From the NCBI RefSeq assembly GCF_024213555.1, contig NZ_JANAVO010000027.1:1-41776 (forward strand): a stretch of 41,776 nt of DNA, read 5' to 3'. A program made the position numbers and the translations under genes. The notes below the pieces were generated by a model that was not told the origin of the DNA, searched no databases, and saw only the letters and a program-made list of their open reading frames with translations. Shown here in pieces: positions 11,368-18,422 of the stretch. Positions within the stretch are counted from its first letter, which is position 1. Each line of letters opens with the position of its first letter. This DNA comes from Allokutzneria sp. A3M-2-11 16. Its GTDB lineage: Bacteria > Actinomycetota > Actinomycetes > Mycobacteriales > Pseudonocardiaceae.

Positions 11368-11727
11368 CTGTCGGTCTTCGACAAGTTCGCCACGCACGCC
11401 AGCAACTTCGTCTCCCGCGCGTGGTTCTTCGTGATGTGCGTGCTGCTCGTGGTGATCTGGGCGCCGTCGTACTTCCTGCTGGACAGCGCCGACACCTGGC
11501 AGTTGATCATCAACACGATGACGACGATCGTCACGTTCCTGTTGGTGGCACTGCTGCAGAACACGCAGAAGCGCGCCGACGACGCCGTGCAGCACAAGCT
11601 CAACGCACTCGCGGACGGCCTCTCCGACATCATGGGGCACCTGTCGAAGGACAACCCGGACCTGCGCCACGACCGCGAGGAGCTGCGCGAGGCGGTCGGG
11701 CTGGAGGACCGCGAGAGCACCAGGTGA
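11368..11727 (+). CDS. low-affinity iron permease family-like small membrane protein (5' end uncertain, possible frameshift)
   Basis: About 119 residues resembling the small bacterial iron-permease-family membrane proteins. SVFDKFATHASNFVSRAWFF leads into two membrane segments (FVMCVLLVVIWAPSYFLL and LIINTMTTIVTFLLVALLQ), then the conserved NTQKRADDAVQHKLNAL and a charged tail. No ATG, GTG or TTG lies just before SVFDKF in this frame; only a CTG at 11368. However, ATG at 11345 with GGAG 6 nt upstream lies in another frame (MPSDVSG), and one additional G in the GGG run near 11359-11363 would fuse it to KLSVFDKF. Either a CTG start is used or the sequence carries a one-base deletion. Iron transport itself is weakly supported for short members. 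Confidence 0.72.
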   Translation: MSVFDKFATHASNFVSRAWFFVMCVLLVVIWAPSYFLLDSADTWQLIINTMTTIVTFLLVALLQNTQKRADDAVQHKLNALADGLSDIMGHLSKDNPDLRHDREELREAVGLEDRESTR

Positions 11728-11741
11728 CGTGAGCTGAATCG

Positions 11742-11770
11742 TTGACGAAGCCCCGAACCGTTGCTACAAC
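11742..11770 (+). promoter_or_regulatory. sigma-70-type promoter of the GH81 glucanase gene
   Basis: TTGACG at 11742-11747 and TACAAC at 11765-11770 are separated by exactly 17 nt, a good housekeeping -35/-10 pair. The expected start site is near 11776-11778, inside the palindromic operator that follows, which fits repression by a LacI-family protein. The glucanase ATG lies 67 nt downstream of the -10. Confidence 0.7.
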
Positions 11771-11774
11771 TGTA

Positions 11775-11788
11775 TGAGAGCGCTCTCA
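11775..11788. promoter_or_regulatory. LacI-family (CebR/BglR-like) operator TGAGAGCGCTCTCA
   Basis: A perfect 14-bp palindrome immediately downstream of the -10 box. It closely resembles the TGGGAGCGCTCCCA boxes bound by CebR-type LacI regulators that control beta-glucoside and glucan utilisation in actinomycetes. Its position at the transcription start predicts repression of the glucanase until an oligosaccharide inducer appears. No LacI-type gene lies in this window. Confidence 0.75.
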
Positions 11789-11837
11789 CATCGGGCCCCG
11801 CCGCTGCTCGACGACCACGCTCAAAGGAGAGCTGTCC

Positions 11838-14648
11838 ATGGGCCATCGCAGCGGGTTCAGACTCGGCTTGATCGCAACCGCCTTACTGCTCTTGGCGACG
11901 CCCGCACTGCCCGCGGTCGCGGAGCCGGTCGGCGCGGGCAGCTACACCACGGCGTTGCCCGCGGGCGCGGCGCTGCCGACCGCGTGCTCCGACCTGGCCA
12001 CCAACCCCCGGCGCCACCTCACCGCGAACGCGCCCGCCGGGCCGGTTCCGACGAACGACTGGTGGTCGTCGCTGGTCTACAAGCGCACCGAATGCGCCTT
12101 CTCCGACAACCTCATGGCGCACCCGCTGTCCTTCGACACCGTGGCGGGCGGCCTCGGCGTCGACTACGCGACCACGCCGACGATCACCGGAACGGCCACG
12201 GGGGTCGGCGAGTACCACTACCAGTACGGCGCGGACTTCACGCTCGGCGTGACCGGGCTGAACGCGTCGGAGGCGAAGGTCGACGGCTGGACGGACTGGA
12301 CCGTCAGCCCGTTCTGGTCGGACGGAGCCCGCACGCTGCGCGCCACGATCGGCCACGGTTCTCCTTTCGTCTACGCCAAGGTCACCGGAGGCGATGCGCG
12401 GCTGAGCTTCTCCGCAGCGCCCAACGTGTGGCTGAACAGTGGGCCGCGCATCGGTTTCTCGGTCGACGGTCATGACTACGTCGCCTACGCGCCCAGCGGT
12501 GCCACGTGGAATTCGAGCGGCACCGCGATCACATCGAGCTTGGCGGGCAAGGGATTCTTCTCGGTCGCGGTGCTGCCCAACAACTCCGACCGCGTCGCGC
12601 TGGCCAACGCCTACGGCACCTACGCGCACGCGCACATCACGGGCACGCGCGTGTCGTGGAACTACGACCAAGCCGCGAGCTCGGTGCGCGCGACCTACGC
12701 GTTCACCACTCAAGCGCTTGAGGGTTCCACGACCGGAACCGTGGTTTCCCTTTACCCGCACCAATGGCAGCACCTCAGCGGCGGCGGGACTCCGATCGCC
12801 AACACCTACACATCCCCGCGCGGGCCGATGAAGACGCTCGTCGGCACGTCGTCGTTCACCACCACCATGCGCTACAACGGCGTGCTGCCGGAACTGCCGT
12901 CGGTGGCCATGACGGGCGCGGATCTCAACACCCTCAACGGTTTCCTCGACCAGGCAGCTCAGGGCGATCCGCTGGCCGGATTCAACAACGACACCTACTG
13001 GACGGGCAAGGCAGTCGGACGCGCCGCGCGGCTCGCGGAGATCGCTGACCAGGTCAACCGGACCGATGTCCGCGACAAGATGCTCAACGCGATCCGAGCG
13101 CGCCTGACCGACTGGTTCACCGCATCACCCGGCAAGTCGGAGCGCGTCTTCTACTACGACCGCAACTGGGGAACGCTCATCGGCTACCCCGCTTCCTACG
13201 GCTCGGACACCGACCTCAACGATCACCACTTCCACTACGGCTACTACATCGCCGCAGCCGCCACGCTCGCGAAGTTCGACCGCAACTGGGCCTCGGGTGG
13301 GCAATACGGCGGCATGGTCGACCTGCTGATCCGCGACGCCAACAACTACGACCGCAACGACACGAGATTCCCGTTCCTGCGCGACTTCGACATCTTCGCC
13401 GGACACGACTGGGCGGCCGGGCACGGGGCCTTCTTCGCGGGCAACAACCAGGAGTCGTCGTCGGAGGGCATGAACTTCGCCAACGCGCTGATCCAGTGGG
13501 GCCAGGTCACCGGCAACAACGCGATCCGCGACGCGGGCATGTACATCTACACGACCCAGGCGAGCGCGATCCAGAACTACTGGTTCGACCCGCAGGACCA
13601 GGCTTTCCCGGCGGCGTTCCAGCATTCCACCGTCGGCATGGTGTGGGGTGACGGCGGCGCGTACTCCACCTGGTTCACCGCGGAGCCGGAGAAGATCCAC
13701 GGCATCAACATGCTGCCGATCACGGGCGGTTCGCTCTACCTCGGCCACAACCCCGGCTACATCGACCGGAACGTGGCGGAGATCGTCCGCAACAGCGGCA
13801 GCCAGCCGAAGGTGTGGCAGGACGTCATCTGGTCCTTCCAGGCGTTGTCCAAACCGGACGATGCGCTGAACGCCTTCCGTAGCACCAACTACACCCCCGA
13901 AGAGGGCGAGAGCCGCGCGCACACCTTCCACTGGCTGCGCAACCTCAGCGCCCTCGGGCAGGTTGACACCAGCGTCACCGCGAACCACCCGCTGCACGCC
14001 GTGTTCACGAAGGGCGGCAACAGGACCTACGTCGCCAGCAACACCGGAACCTCGCCGATCACTGTGACCTTCTCCAACGGCGCCACGCTGAACGTGCCCG
14101 CGGGCAAGACCGCGACGACCGGTGGAGGAACGGTGACCCCGCCGCCGGCGTCCGCCACGCTGCACGTGACGAGCCCGAACACGTTGTCCGCCAACAGTGG
14201 TTCCGGTGCTCGCGACGATGCGGTCACGGGCGCTGGCGGACGGAACTTCGACGGCGTGCCGACCAACGCGCGGGCCTACACCGCGTGCGGGATCACCGGT
14301 AGCGTCGACCCGGCGAAGCAGACCCAGTTCTCCCTGAACGTGGACTCCGGGACCGGAGTCGGCAACGGCGTGCAGGCGCGGATCTCATACGACCCCAACG
14401 GTTCTGGGAACTACCCGCGAACGGAGACCTACCGCTACTTCGCGACCGATCCGGTGACCGGATGGGAGAACTACACGCAGGCGGCCGGACTCCAATCGCA
14501 GTCGGGAACGGTGACGAACCTCGCCAACGGATGCGTGAAGCTGGAGATCTGGAGCGCGATCGGCAGCGGGACCACCTCGCTGCGCGCCAGTGCAACCGAA
14601 GCGGAAGGACGACAGTCCACTGTGGTCATTCCCTTCACGACCCGCTGA
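11838..14648 (+). CDS. secreted GH81 endo-beta-1,3-glucanase with C-terminal accessory module
   Basis: A 936-residue secreted glycoside hydrolase of family 81, which cleaves internal beta-1,3 bonds of laminarin and fungal cell-wall glucan. A Sec signal peptide (RLGLIATALLLLATPALPAVA) is predicted to be cut after residue 28. The N-terminal beta-sandwich starts at PVPTNDWWSSLVYK. The (alpha/alpha) barrel carries DLNDHHFHYGYYIAAAA (D462) and NNQESSSEGMN (E539, E543), which align with the family's catalytic acid/base region. After a Pro/Thr linker (TVTPPPAS, about residue 768) come about 160 residues of beta-rich sequence, ending QSTVVIPFTTR, that may be a glucan-binding module (CBM56-like is a guess). 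AAAGGAGA precedes the ATG. The last 14 nt overlap the convergent questin-oxidase-like gene. Confidence 0.95.
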   Translation: MGHRSGFRLGLIATALLLLATPALPAVAEPVGAGSYTTALPAGAALPTACSDLATNPRRHLTANAPAGPVPTNDWWSSLVYKRTECAFSDNLMAHPLSFDTVAGGLGVDYATTPTITGTATGVGEYHYQYGADFTLGVTGLNASEAKVDGWTDWTVSPFWSDGARTLRATIGHGSPFVYAKVTGGDARLSFSAAPNVWLNSGPRIGFSVDGHDYVAYAPSGATWNSSGTAITSSLAGKGFFSVAVLPNNSDRVALANAYGTYAHAHITGTRVSWNYDQAASSVRATYAFTTQALEGSTTGTVVSLYPHQWQHLSGGGTPIANTYTSPRGPMKTLVGTSSFTTTMRYNGVLPELPSVAMTGADLNTLNGFLDQAAQGDPLAGFNNDTYWTGKAVGRAARLAEIADQVNRTDVRDKMLNAIRARLTDWFTASPGKSERVFYYDRNWGTLIGYPASYGSDTDLNDHHFHYGYYIAAAATLAKFDRNWASGGQYGGMVDLLIRDANNYDRNDTRFPFLRDFDIFAGHDWAAGHGAFFAGNNQESSSEGMNFANALIQWGQVTGNNAIRDAGMYIYTTQASAIQNYWFDPQDQAFPAAFQHSTVGMVWGDGGAYSTWFTAEPEKIHGINMLPITGGSLYLGHNPGYIDRNVAEIVRNSGSQPKVWQDVIWSFQALSKPDDALNAFRSTNYTPEEGESRAHTFHWLRNLSALGQVDTSVTANHPLHAVFTKGGNRTYVASNTGTSPITVTFSNGATLNVPAGKTATTGGGTVTPPPASATLHVTSPNTLSANSGSGARDDAVTGAGGRNFDGVPTNARAYTACGITGSVDPAKQTQFSLNVDSGTGVGNGVQARISYDPNGSGNYPRTETYRYFATDPVTGWENYTQAAGLQSQSGTVTNLANGCVKLEIWSAIGSGTTSLRASATEAEGRQSTVVIPFTTR

Positions 14649-15672
14649 TCAGGTCCGTGCACCGCTGAGCGGCCGCGAGCGCATCGGTACTTCCCTTGTG
14701 CGCGAACGTGTCCATGGCGGTGTCGGCGAACTTGATCGCGTGTGAGTCACCGGTCGCGACGGCCCGCTCAAGTACCTCGTCAACCGCCAGATCCGCGCCT
14801 GCGCCAGCGGGTTCCGGATGAGAAGGGGCGTAGATCGAGGTGACGGCGGCCGTCGCGATCCACGCCGCGCACAGGCTGTGAACCCACAGCTTCTCCGGCA
14901 GCGCGGGGAGCGTGCGCAGGATCGCGTTCGGCGCGGTCGCCCCGTGCACGGACATGATCGCCGCCCCGTGCCCGTGCGTCCGGTAGCGCAGCACGGCGAC
15001 GTCGACGAGATCGGCGAGCATGTCGTACGCCTGCGCCGAATTCTCCGGACAGTGCAGCGCGGCCAACGACTCCGGCCACCCGGCGAGGTGCGCCAGCCGG
15101 GCGAGGCGCACCTGGATGCCGCCGGTCCGGTTGGGCAGCACGGGAACGCCGAGGATCGCCTCGTCCGGTGGCAGCGAGCCCTCCGGGCAGCTCGCCCCGG
15201 GCACCGATTCCCAGCGCGCCGCCCAATATCCGAGCCCGTGCGCGAGCTCGTCCAGCCGCGGCGCGGTCTGCTCACCCTCCAGCAGGACGCGCACGGCGTG
15301 ACCGACCCGGATCACCCCGTGCGTCGCGCCCGCGGCTACCCCGGGGAGCAGGCGTGGCCACCACGTCCCGAGCACGTCCCGCCACGGGCGCTCGGCCAGC
15401 TCCACGCGGAAGTGCGCGATCCAGTCGCCGATCCGGCGCTCGTCGCCCATCGCCTCCAGCCATTCGGAACCGATTCGGTGCGCGGCGCCCGGCAGCTCGT
15501 CGAGCTGTTCGCTGTACGCGTCGACCCACCGGTGCACGAGGTCCGGGCGCCCGGCGCGGACCATCGCCTCCACGGTCATCGGGGCGTGGTTGGACAACCA
15601 GCCGTCGAACTCGGGGCCGGTGCGGTGCAGGCGCTGGTACGCCTCGTCGAGCACGCCGGTGCGGTCGGGCAT
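14635..15672 (-). CDS. questin oxidase-like protein (DUF4243 family)
   Basis: A 345-residue protein resembling the questin oxidase/AflY-like family, whose fungal members perform Baeyer-Villiger-type ring opening of anthraquinones; bacterial members are mostly uncharacterised. Recognised segments are GWLSNHAPMTVEAMVRAGRPDLVHRWVDAY near the N-terminus and GATHGVIRVGHAVRVLLE near residue 115. Later His-containing segments are ALHCPEN, SVHGATAPNAILRTLPALP and LWVHSLCAAW. The ATG at 15672 has GGAG 7 nt upstream; a TTG directly before it is the other choice. The gene stands alone behind a MerR-type promoter, so it probably answers to a small-molecule or redox signal. The substrate is unknown. Confidence 0.8.
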   Translation of the reverse strand: MPDRTGVLDEAYQRLHRTGPEFDGWLSNHAPMTVEAMVRAGRPDLVHRWVDAYSEQLDELPGAAHRIGSEWLEAMGDERRIGDWIAHFRVELAERPWRDVLGTWWPRLLPGVAAGATHGVIRVGHAVRVLLEGEQTAPRLDELAHGLGYWAARWESVPGASCPEGSLPPDEAILGVPVLPNRTGGIQVRLARLAHLAGWPESLAALHCPENSAQAYDMLADLVDVAVLRYRTHGHGAAIMSVHGATAPNAILRTLPALPEKLWVHSLCAAWIATAAVTSIYAPSHPEPAGAGADLAVDEVLERAVATGDSHAIKFADTAMDTFAHKGSTDALAAAQRCTDLISGS

Positions 15673-15710
15673 CAACTGACTCCATTCACCTCGGGCAGGG
15701 GGCGGTGGTC

Positions 15711-15741
15711 AGTGTCGAACCTCCAGTTAACTGGAGGTCAA
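15711..15741 (-). promoter_or_regulatory. MerR-family-type promoter and 20-bp operator for the questin-oxidase-like gene
   Basis: On the minus strand TTGACC (15741-15736) and GACACT (15716-15711) are 19 nt apart, the over-long spacer typical of promoters activated by MerR-family DNA distortion. The spacer region is a perfect 20-bp palindrome, ACCTCCAGTTAACTGGAGGT, at 15719-15738, similar in form to SoxR boxes (CCTCAAGTTAACTTGAGG). A MerR/SoxR-like activator encoded elsewhere is predicted, since none is in this window. Confidence 0.75.
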
Positions 15742-15883
15742 GGGGTTGGCTACGGCAGCGTCACGACTGCGTCGCGAACTGCCAGCCAAATTCGCGCATA
15801 CCGAGCGGACCAGCGAAAACGGACGTAGCGTAGCCACTTTCCCCGCCCAGGAAGGGCGCGCGGCGGGATGGACGTGAGGTGGC

Positions 15884-16195
15884 GTGGTGGAGTACTTCGT
15901 GGTCACCGTGGACGGCGCTCAGCAGATCGCCGAGAGCGGTGAGTTGGTGCGGGAATGGCACGGGCACCAGCTCTACGAGCTGCTGGTCTACGCGGGGTAC
16001 CCGCTGACCCGCAGCGATTCCGAGCTGGACGGTATCGAGGTCGGCGGCTGCGCGGACTGGTTCGACCTCGCGGTGGACGCGTCCACCGGCGACGTGGTGG
16101 CGCACACCCACGGCGCCGATCCGCGGTCGCACCCGATGGGTGAGGCCGGGCGGGTCCTGGTGGAGTGGTACCTGCGCGAGGTCGACACCTGCTGA
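15884..16195 (+). CDS. small unknown acidic protein
   Basis: A 103-residue acidic protein that I do not recognise. It begins with a beta strand (VEYFVVTVDG), followed by a helix (QQIAESGELVREWHGHQLYELLVYAG), a DSELDGIEVGGCADWFDLAVDASTGDVVAHTHG segment and a terminal helix (AGRVLVEWYLREVDTC). There is no signal peptide or membrane segment. GAGGTGGC directly upstream is a usable ribosome-binding site for the GTG at 15884; the next codon, GTG at 15887, is an alternative. It diverges from the questin-oxidase-like gene, with about 210 nt between them. Confidence 0.6.
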   Translation: MVEYFVVTVDGAQQIAESGELVREWHGHQLYELLVYAGYPLTRSDSELDGIEVGGCADWFDLAVDASTGDVVAHTHGADPRSHPMGEAGRVLVEWYLREVDTC

Positions 16196-16311
16196 GGCAA
16201 ACTCGGTTGCGACCGTCGTAGACTCGACTCAGAGAGACACCGGTGGAACAGGCGCCCGCCGGCGTTGGGGCTCGATGAGTCCCGGAAGCTGAGTCGCGCC
16301 TCTACATCCGA

Positions 16312-17286
16312 TTGGCCTCACACGTGTTTCTCTCTGCTTATGCTCGATCCCGCAAGCGGATCTTCGTCCCGACGGCCCTCGTTGCCGCGCTCCTGACTCC
16401 CACCACTTCCGCGCCCCAGTGCTCGCCACAGGTCACCGAGGACGGCGTCGCCACCTGGTTCTGCCGACCCGCGCGGATCACCCCGCGGACGCCCGTCCAG
16501 CTCCTCGTCCACGGCGCGACCTACGACCACCATTACTGGGACGCGTACTCGCGCGAAGCCGTGCGGCGCGGCTACGCGACCCTCGCGGTCGACCGGCTCG
16601 GCTTCGGCCGCAGTGATCACCCGGACCCCACCGAGCTCACCCTCGCCGCGCAGGGCCGTGTGCTGCACGAGCTGGCGATGGGGCTGCGGCGGAAGGGATT
16701 CCGCACGATCGTCCTCAATGGACACTCACTGGGCGCTTTGGCGAGCCGCCACGCCGCGGTCCACGGCGGCATCGACGCGCTCATCCTCAGCGGAGTCGCG
16801 AAGCCTGGAGTCGCGAAGCCGACCGCCAGGACCGCGCGGGACTTCCCGTTCTGGCCTGCCGAACAGGACCCGAAGTTCGCGAACCGGAGCTGGCCGCCCG
16901 GCTACATGACCACCAAGCCGGGTGCCCGAGCCGGATTGTTCCTGCACGAAGGGGACTACGACCCCGCGGTGGCCGCCGCCGACGAGGCGAACAAGGACAC
17001 CGTGCCCTCCGCCGAGCTGGCCGAGGCGGACGGTTCCACCACGCCGCCGCCCCCGCCCGGGATGCCGGTCCTCACCGTGCTCGGCCGCTTCGACGCGCTG
17101 TACTGCCCGACGACGGGCGACTGCCGGACCGACCCCGCGGGCACGGGCGCGCACATCGTCGAGCGCAGCGGCCACTGCATCAACCTCGGCCACGGTGCGC
17201 CGGACTTCTACCGGCTGACCTTTTCCTGGCTGTCCAAGGAGATCGCGGTCTTCGCGCGCTCCAGTGACTCCTCCGACGCGGGCTGA
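16312..17286 (+). CDS. secreted alpha/beta-hydrolase
   Basis: A 324-residue alpha/beta-hydrolase with an export signal (RKRIFVPTALVAALLTPTTSA). The oxyanion-region motif is LLVHGATYDHHYW. The nucleophile elbow is NGHSLGA with S139, the acid is probably the Asp in GRFDALY, and the histidine is in SGHCINL. Two Cys pairs (QCSP/FCRP and YCPTTGDC) fit an extracytoplasmic protein. The reaction is ester or amide hydrolysis of an unknown substrate. The start could be the TTG at 16312 or the GTG at 16324. An in-frame 15-bp tandem duplication (GVAKPGVAKP, 16792-16821) lies in the middle. Its 3' end overlaps the convergent FAD monooxygenase gene by 79 nt, which is unusually long. Confidence 0.82.
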   Translation: MASHVFLSAYARSRKRIFVPTALVAALLTPTTSAPQCSPQVTEDGVATWFCRPARITPRTPVQLLVHGATYDHHYWDAYSREAVRRGYATLAVDRLGFGRSDHPDPTELTLAAQGRVLHELAMGLRRKGFRTIVLNGHSLGALASRHAAVHGGIDALILSGVAKPGVAKPTARTARDFPFWPAEQDPKFANRSWPPGYMTTKPGARAGLFLHEGDYDPAVAAADEANKDTVPSAELAEADGSTTPPPPPGMPVLTVLGRFDALYCPTTGDCRTDPAGTGAHIVERSGHCINLGHGAPDFYRLTFSWLSKEIAVFARSSDSSDAG

Positions 17287-18326
17287 CCGGGGTTCTCCGT
17301 CGCCAACGCCTGGTTGAGCCGGGCGAACGGGCGCATCCGCGCCTCGTAGGCGGTGAACCCCTCGGTGTGCTGGCCGTTGGCGCGCTCCAGCTCCTCGGCC
17401 AGCACATACGCCCCGACCAGCGCGAGGCTGGTGCCCTGCCCGGACAGCGGCGACGCGCAGTACCCCGCGTCGCCGACGAGGGTGACGCGACCGGCCGACC
17501 ACGTGTCCATGTGGACCTGTGCCATGGCGTCGAAGTAGAAGTCCTCCGCCGCCCACATGGCTTCCACGAGCTTCGGCGTCTCCCAGGCCAGCCCGTCCAG
17601 CTTCGCCGCGAGCATCCGTCGGTGCGCGTCGTTGTCGCGTCGGTCGTGGGGGAGCGAGTCGGCTTCGAAGCCGAGCGTCACCCGTAGTTCCTTGTTGTCC
17701 CGCACGGGGTAGACCGCGTAACCCGCGTCGCCCTCGCGCAACCACACCTGCCAGTTGTCGAGGCCGAGGAAGTTCTCCGCGCTGTAGACCGCGAGGTAGG
17801 TGCCGAGGTGGCGGACGAACTGGCTCTCCGGGCCGAAAGCGAGCGCGCGCACCCCGGAGTGCAGGCCGTCCGCGCCGACCACCATGTCGAACTCGCGCGG
17901 CGGCCCGTGCTCAAAGGTCACCTCGGTCCCGTTCAACGCGGTGATCGTGTCGCCGAAGATGTACTCGACGTCGTCACGGGTCGCCTCGTAGATCATCGAG
18001 GTCAGGTCCTCGCGCAGCAGCTCGATGTCGTCGCTGTCGAAACGGCCGCTGCTCAGCGCCATCTCGGTGGAGCGCATGATCTCGTTGCCCTGACCGTCGA
18101 GCATCTGCATGCCGCGCATGGTCGTCCGCAGCTCCCGCGCCCGCTCCAGCAGGCCCATCCGGTCCAGCACGTCCAGCGCCACGCCCCGCACGTCGATCGC
18201 CTGCCCGCCCGGCCGCGGCGCCGGTGCGCGCTCAACGACCGTCACCTCGAAACCCCGGCGGCGCAGCCAGTACGCCAGCGCCGGACCCGCCACACTCGCC
18301 CCGCAGATCAGCACGTTCTTTGTCAT
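17208..18326 (-). CDS. FAD-dependent monooxygenase (PgaE/TetX/RebC-like aromatic hydroxylase family)
   Basis: A 372-residue class A flavoprotein monooxygenase using NAD(P)H and oxygen, typically to hydroxylate aromatic polyketides or drugs. The N-terminal GASVAGPALAYWLRRRGFEVTVVERA is the FAD-binding Rossmann motif (GxSxxG at 9-14). EFDMVVGADGLHSGVR is the conserved DG motif, and TLVGDAGYCASPLSGQGTSLALVGAYVLAEEL is the second FAD motif. It diverges from the GntR/TetR regulator across 96 nt that contain two operator-like palindromes, so it is probably that regulator's target. TetX-like drug inactivation or catabolism are both possible. Confidence 0.93.
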   Translation of the reverse strand: MTKNVLICGASVAGPALAYWLRRRGFEVTVVERAPAPRPGGQAIDVRGVALDVLDRMGLLERARELRTTMRGMQMLDGQGNEIMRSTEMALSSGRFDSDDIELLREDLTSMIYEATRDDVEYIFGDTITALNGTEVTFEHGPPREFDMVVGADGLHSGVRALAFGPESQFVRHLGTYLAVYSAENFLGLDNWQVWLREGDAGYAVYPVRDNKELRVTLGFEADSLPHDRRDNDAHRRMLAAKLDGLAWETPKLVEAMWAAEDFYFDAMAQVHMDTWSAGRVTLVGDAGYCASPLSGQGTSLALVGAYVLAEELERANGQHTEGFTAYEARMRPFARLNQALATENPGQPASEESLERAKTAISLDSQEKVSR

Positions 18327-18378
18327 GGCGGTAGCGTACGACGTAAATACAGCGCCACAGAGCCAAAAACGAGCTAAT

Positions 18379-18413
18379 CTGTGCTAGCTCAGCAAGGTTC
18401 TGTACTAGGACAG
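18379..18413. promoter_or_regulatory. tandem operator pair between FAD monooxygenase and GntR/TetR regulator
   Basis: Two 14-bp near-palindromes, CTGTGCTAGCTCAG (18379-18392) and CTGTACTAGGACAG (18400-18413), share CTGTnCTAGnnCAG. Their starts are 21 bp apart, two helical turns, which places them on one face of DNA. A further 6-bp inverted repeat, GAGCTA/TAGCTC (18371-18390), overlaps the first. The second copy ends 9 nt before the regulator ATG, so binding there should block its own expression. Confidence 0.7.
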
Positions 18414-18422
18414 GAGAGCGCC

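Noticed and set aside
18327-18378. Second operator near the FAD monooxygenase start
   Set aside because: TACGACGTAAATA is only weakly symmetric and has no second copy.
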